Source: a virus. Taken from it: a stretch of 30,143 nt of DNA. The position numbers and the translations under genes were made by a program. Under the pieces are notes generated by a model. It worked only from the letters and a program-made list of their open reading frames with translations. It was not told the DNA's origin and ran no database searches. The stretch spans positions 1 through 30,143 of IMG/VR virus record IMGVR_UViG_3300025102_000010; one strand, written 5' to 3'. This document shows, piece after piece, positions 29,305 to 30,143 of the stretch; the stretch's first letter is position 1; the number at the start of each line of letters is the position of its first letter.

Positions 29305-30143
29305 ATGCGCGGAACGACACTACAGACCCCGACTGCAGGCGGCATCGAGACACGCGTGCCGGGCAACCCGCAGAATGCGCAAGTGCTCGACAACTGGACA
29401 ATCGATCCGTCGACGGGCGGGTGGTCCTCTCGGGTTGGATACGAGCGCTTCCGACCGCAGACGAGCGCGGGCTTCCAGCCGTTCGACTCGACCGGGCCGA
29501 TCACATCGCTGCACGTTGCGCAACACTTGGCGCAAGGCGCACGGCAGCTCGTCATGTTCGAAGCCGACGGCGCGCTACAGATGGTGTACGACATCGCAGG
29601 CACACCCGTACGCCGCACGCTGCAGTCGGGCCGACATACGCCGACCGCTACCGAGGCCGGCAGCTGGTATACGGACGTAGGCGACCGAACCATCGTCACA
29701 AACGGCGTCGACCGTCCCGTGATTGTGCGCCCGTGGCCGCTCGGAAACGCGACCGAGGCAAGCAACACTGCGAGCTCGTGCGTGCGTGCGCTCGGCTTCG
29801 CGGGTGCACCGTCGCCGGTTGAGGCAATGCGGAATGAACCGATGGACCCCGGCACGCAATCGCAGCGCACGGCTTCGGGCGGTCGCACGTCGTTGTGGTG
29901 CTCTTTCTCGGCGCAAGTGCCGGGCGAGACCGCGGGCGTATGGGGTCTCGGCTTCCCGCGCGGCGTAGCCAACAACGACGAGCAAAGCGTCTTCGACTGG
30001 TCGATTTCGTACTTGACCGACACGGGCAGCGAGTCGCCTTTGTCCGCACCGGCAACCCTTTCGTGGACAATGCCCGAAACGGCCCGCGGCTTTCGAGCTG
30101 CGATTGCGCTGCGCGTTCCGACTGGACCCGACGGCACGGTCGG
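29305..30143 (+). CDS. Tail nozzle / tail tubular protein B-like, 5' part (continues at base 1)
   Basis: ATG 29305 follows AGGGGAAAC. The frame has no stop before the window end and continues, after removing the 127-base repeat, at base 1 to the stop at 1454; total 721 residues. The N-terminal part begins LQTPTAGGIETRVPGNPQNA and LDNWTIDPSTGGWSSRVGYE. It is followed by beta strands, as in tail nozzle proteins, which often begin with a short G-I-x-x-R-x-P segment. It follows the adaptor gene. No catalytic or membrane feature is seen. Confidence 0.65.
   Translation, partial: MRGTTLQTPTAGGIETRVPGNPQNAQVLDNWTIDPSTGGWSSRVGYERFRPQTSAGFQPFDSTGPITSLHVAQHLAQGARQLVMFEADGALQMVYDIAGTPVRRTLQSGRHTPTATEAGSWYTDVGDRTIVTNGVDRPVIVRPWPLGNATEASNTASSCVRALGFAGAPSPVEAMRNEPMDPGTQSQRTASGGRTSLWCSFSAQVPGETAGVWGLGFPRGVANNDEQSVFDWSISYLTDTGSESPLSAPATLSWTMPETARGFRAAIALRVPTGPDGTV
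30017..30143. repeat. Terminal redundancy, right copy (same as 1-127)
   Basis: These bases are identical to 1-127. They repeat the sequence once at the end of the contig and should be removed when the circular map is drawn. Both copies code the same segment of the nozzle gene. Confidence 0.95.

Noticed and set aside
28947-30137. Long minus-strand open frame (396 codons)
   Set aside because: It lies opposite the adaptor and nozzle genes, which have proper starts, ribosome sites and coupling. Its protein is Arg/Ser/Pro/Cys-rich, as expected from antisense of a high-GC gene.
1-30143. tRNA genes, integrase, lysogeny repressor or attachment site
   Set aside because: I looked for cloverleaf-like segments and for tyrosine/serine recombinase motifs in all plausible genes and saw none. 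Absence by eye is not proof for tRNAs.

Overview
The window is a complete small tailed-phage genome, most likely a podovirus. Bases 1-127 recur exactly at 30017-30143, and a tail gene reads through that join in frame. The molecule is therefore a circle (or circularly permuted linear genome) of about 30,016 bp with a redundant end left by assembly. G+C is high (roughly 60% by eye). Genes are tightly packed with ATGA/TAATG stop-start overlaps and Shine-Dalgarno sites often containing AGGGCAA or GGAGG. The host is not identifiable from the sequence; the compact M15 endolysin without a wall-binding domain fits a Gram-negative bacterium but does not prove it. I see no integrase, no clear repressor, no tRNA, no RNA polymerase and no DNA polymerase.

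Layout: two transcription units diverge from a regulatory region at about 19.82-20.18 kb and converge at 13.80 kb. The rightward unit (20.18 kb to the window end, then 1 to 13.80 kb) holds a small terminase-like protein, a DPPY adenine methyltransferase, large terminase, portal, an unknown acidic protein, a WYL-like protein, scaffold, major capsid, a decoration-like protein, a terminator, tail adaptor, tail nozzle (split by the window ends), three tail/appendage-like proteins, three internal-virion (ejection)-like proteins including one of 1447 residues, further virion proteins, a holin-like protein, an M15 endolysin and several small basic proteins.

The leftward unit (19.82 down to 13.80 kb) is the early replication/recombination module. 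It has a 24-residue membrane microprotein, three small unknown proteins, a primase-helicase (AEP-like primase plus VirE-type ATPase), an ERF single-strand annealing protein, an unknown protein with a run of eight prolines, a RuvC-like nuclease, a PD-(D/E)XK exonuclease and SSB. It ends at a UUCG-tetraloop terminator lying inside the opposing gene. Together these suggest host-polymerase-dependent, recombination-assisted replication feeding a terminase-driven packaging system.

The most striking non-coding element is the intergenic region. Two pairs of inverted repeats (34-bp arms, 32 matching, 26 of them in a row; and 19-bp arms, 17 matching) share one axis at base 20057 and enclose an AT-rich core. 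The right half carries a good sigma70-like promoter. The outer arms duplicate a start codon and the same first seven residues in opposite directions. It could be an origin, a two-sided operator region or an invertible promoter segment. No recombinase gene is visible, so its function is open.
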